Assembly (NCBI GenBank): GCA_011391185.1
Contig: JAABRB010000254.1
Location: 1 to 5,462, forward strand
DNA: 5,462 bases
Direction of reading: 5' to 3'
Source: Betaproteobacteria bacterium
GTDB lineage: Bacteria; Pseudomonadota; Gammaproteobacteria; Burkholderiales; SG8-39
The position numbers were made by a program, and so were the translations under genes. This document shows, piece after piece, positions 4,225 to 5,462 of the stretch; within the stretch, counting starts at the first letter, position 1, and each line of letters starts with the position of its first letter. The notes beneath the pieces were generated by a model. That model saw only the letters and a program-made list of their open reading frames with translations, ran no database searches and was not told the DNA's origin.

Positions 4225-5462
4225 ATGCCGAAACGTATTACAAAACAGGAGCTTGATGAGCTTGCTGCGCTCTTGGCTCCCCACAAGGGGGGCGTCGGCA
4301 TCGCAGATCTCGAGCGGGCCGCCAAGGCAGCCGGCCTCGATTTCGATCGCAGGACGCTCCAGCGGCGGCTGGCTCAACTCCTCGAAGCCAAACGCATCGC
4401 CAAGGCTGGCGAGGGCAGGGCCAGCCGATACCGGCTTGCCTCGATTACCGCCGCCGCTCAGATCACAGAGGCACCGGATGTCGTCGTCGCCACGGCCGAG
4501 GTCTATGTCCCGCTCTCGCCCGCGGGCCAGGAGGTAAAGGCGTTGGTGCGGCGCCCGATCCCGGAACGCAAACCCGTCGGGTACAACCGTGCATTCCTCG
4601 AAGGCTACGAGCCCAACCGCTCCGCATACCTCCCCGATTCGGTTCTCAGGCATCTACACAGCCTGGGCCGCTCGCCCGCGATGGAGCGCACGGCCGGCAC
4701 GTACGCCCGCGATGTCCTGAGCAGGCTGATGATCGACCTGTCCTGGGCGTCGAGCCGGCTCGAGGGCAATACCTATACGCGCCTTGAAACCCAGAACCTC
4801 ATCGAGCTCGGACACGCAGCGGAAGGCAAGGATCAACGCGAAGCGCAGATGATCTTGAACCACAAGGCCGCGATCGAGATGCTTGTCGACCACGCAGAGG
4901 AAATCGGCTTCGACGCCTTCACCTTCTTCAACCTGCACGCACTCCTATCCGAAAACCTGCTCCCAGACCCGAACGCGTCTGGACGTCTGCGCACGACGAC
5001 TATCGAGATCGGCGGCAGCGTCTTTCTGCCTCTGGCCGTTCCGCAACAGATCGAAGAATACTATCGCCTCATCCTCGACAAGACACGCGCGATACGCGAC
5101 CCGTTCGAGCAGGCGTTTTTCTTGATGGTGCAGATCCCTTACCTGCAGCCGTTCCTCGACGTCAACAAGCGAGTATCGCGGCTGGGCGCCAACATCCCGC
5201 TCATCAAGCGCAACCTGTCGCCGCTATCGTTTGTGGACGTTCCCGAGCAGGCCTATATCGACGGAACGCTGGGCGTGTACGAACTCAACCGCGTCGAACT
5301 GCTCTGTGACGTTTTCGTATGGGCCTACGAACGCTCATGCCAGCGTTACGTTGCGATCAAGGAATCGCATCCGGAGCCTGACCCGGTCCGGCTGCGCAAT
5401 CGCGAGGCGCTTATCAGCGTCGTGAGCGAAATCGTGCGCGGGGGGAAGCCGATCGATACTCG
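4225..5462 (+). CDS. Winged-helix Fic-family protein with atypical Fic motif (3' end outside window)
   Basis: At least 412 residues, open to the window edge. Residues about 4-72 form a winged helix (helix DRRTLQRRLAQLLEAKRIA, wing GEGRASRYRL). A linker leads to the Fic region (about 155-370). S176-S-R-L-E180-G181 matches the [S/T]xxxE[G/N] inhibitory motif that, N-terminal to the Fic core, marks class II Fic proteins; its Glu blocks productive ATP binding. The Fic loop is Q308-PFLDVNKRVSR (308-319). Against HxFx[D/E]GNGRxxR, the catalytic His is Gln and both Gly are Val and Lys, while Phe, Asp, Asn and both Arg remain. The N-K-R part recalls Doc, a Fic-fold kinase of EF-Tu, but Doc keeps the His. 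Canonical AMP transfer is therefore doubtful; a regulatory, nucleotide-sensing or altered-transfer role is inferred. ATG 4225 is chosen because the frame upstream has no credible start and the winged helix begins at once. No separate antitoxin gene is visible upstream. Confidence 0.88.
   Translation, partial: MPKRITKQELDELAALLAPHKGGVGIADLERAAKAAGLDFDRRTLQRRLAQLLEAKRIAKAGEGRASRYRLASITAAAQITEAPDVVVATAEVYVPLSPAGQEVKALVRRPIPERKPVGYNRAFLEGYEPNRSAYLPDSVLRHLHSLGRSPAMERTAGTYARDVLSRLMIDLSWASSRLEGNTYTRLETQNLIELGHAAEGKDQREAQMILNHKAAIEMLVDHAEEIGFDAFTFFNLHALLSENLLPDPNASGRLRTTTIEIGGSVFLPLAVPQQIEEYYRLILDKTRAIRDPFEQAFFLMVQIPYLQPFLDVNKRVSRLGANIPLIKRNLSPLSFVDVPEQAYIDGTLGVYELNRVELLCDVFVWAYERSCQRYVAIKESHPEPDPVRLRNREALISVVSEIVRGGKPIDT

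Noticed and set aside
4105..4653. Minus-strand frame of 182 codons across the operator array and the Fic N-terminus
   Set aside because: It runs through the repeat array and opposite a clear winged-helix coding sequence; it shows no recognisable family.

Overview
The window is high-GC DNA with mostly G/C-ending codons, Shine-Dalgarno-led genes and an IS3-type remnant. This fits a GC-rich bacterium, most likely a proteobacterium, but no rRNA, tRNA or housekeeping marker is present to settle the lineage.

Left part (about 1-2760): a two-gene operon on the + strand. A 138-residue MerR-family regulator overlaps by ATGA a 752-residue VIT plus von Willebrand A (VWA) protein with an intact MIDAS metal site and no visible export signal. 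A perfect 12-bp GC-rich stem-loop follows it and lies between this operon and a convergent minus-strand gene.

Middle part (about 2760-4118): small or damaged minus-strand genes. These are a 68-residue protein resembling a small beta-barrel, a 101-codon reading frame whose TTG start lies on the stop codon and inside the end of an insertion-sequence remnant, and a 98-codon C-terminal piece of an IS3-family transposase. About 400 bp without a convincing gene follow. Within them sits a 26-codon minus-strand ORF with a strong ribosome binding site, possibly the surviving 5' end of a gene lost to the insertion.

Right part (about 4119-5462): the most interesting segment. An AT-richer promoter region carries six copies of TCGCGA (one degenerate), several as the half-site TGTCGCGA in both orientations. 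It leads into a Fic-family gene that runs off the window. The protein has an N-terminal winged helix, an internal class-II-type inhibitory motif (S176-x-x-x-E180-G181) and an atypical Fic loop, QPFLDVNKRVSR. The catalytic His is Gln, while the Asn-Lys-Arg resembles the Doc kinase branch. The site array overlaps the predicted -10 box, transcription start and ribosome binding site. This suggests, by inference, an autoregulated Fic-like regulator or toxin derivative that may have lost standard AMP-transfer activity.
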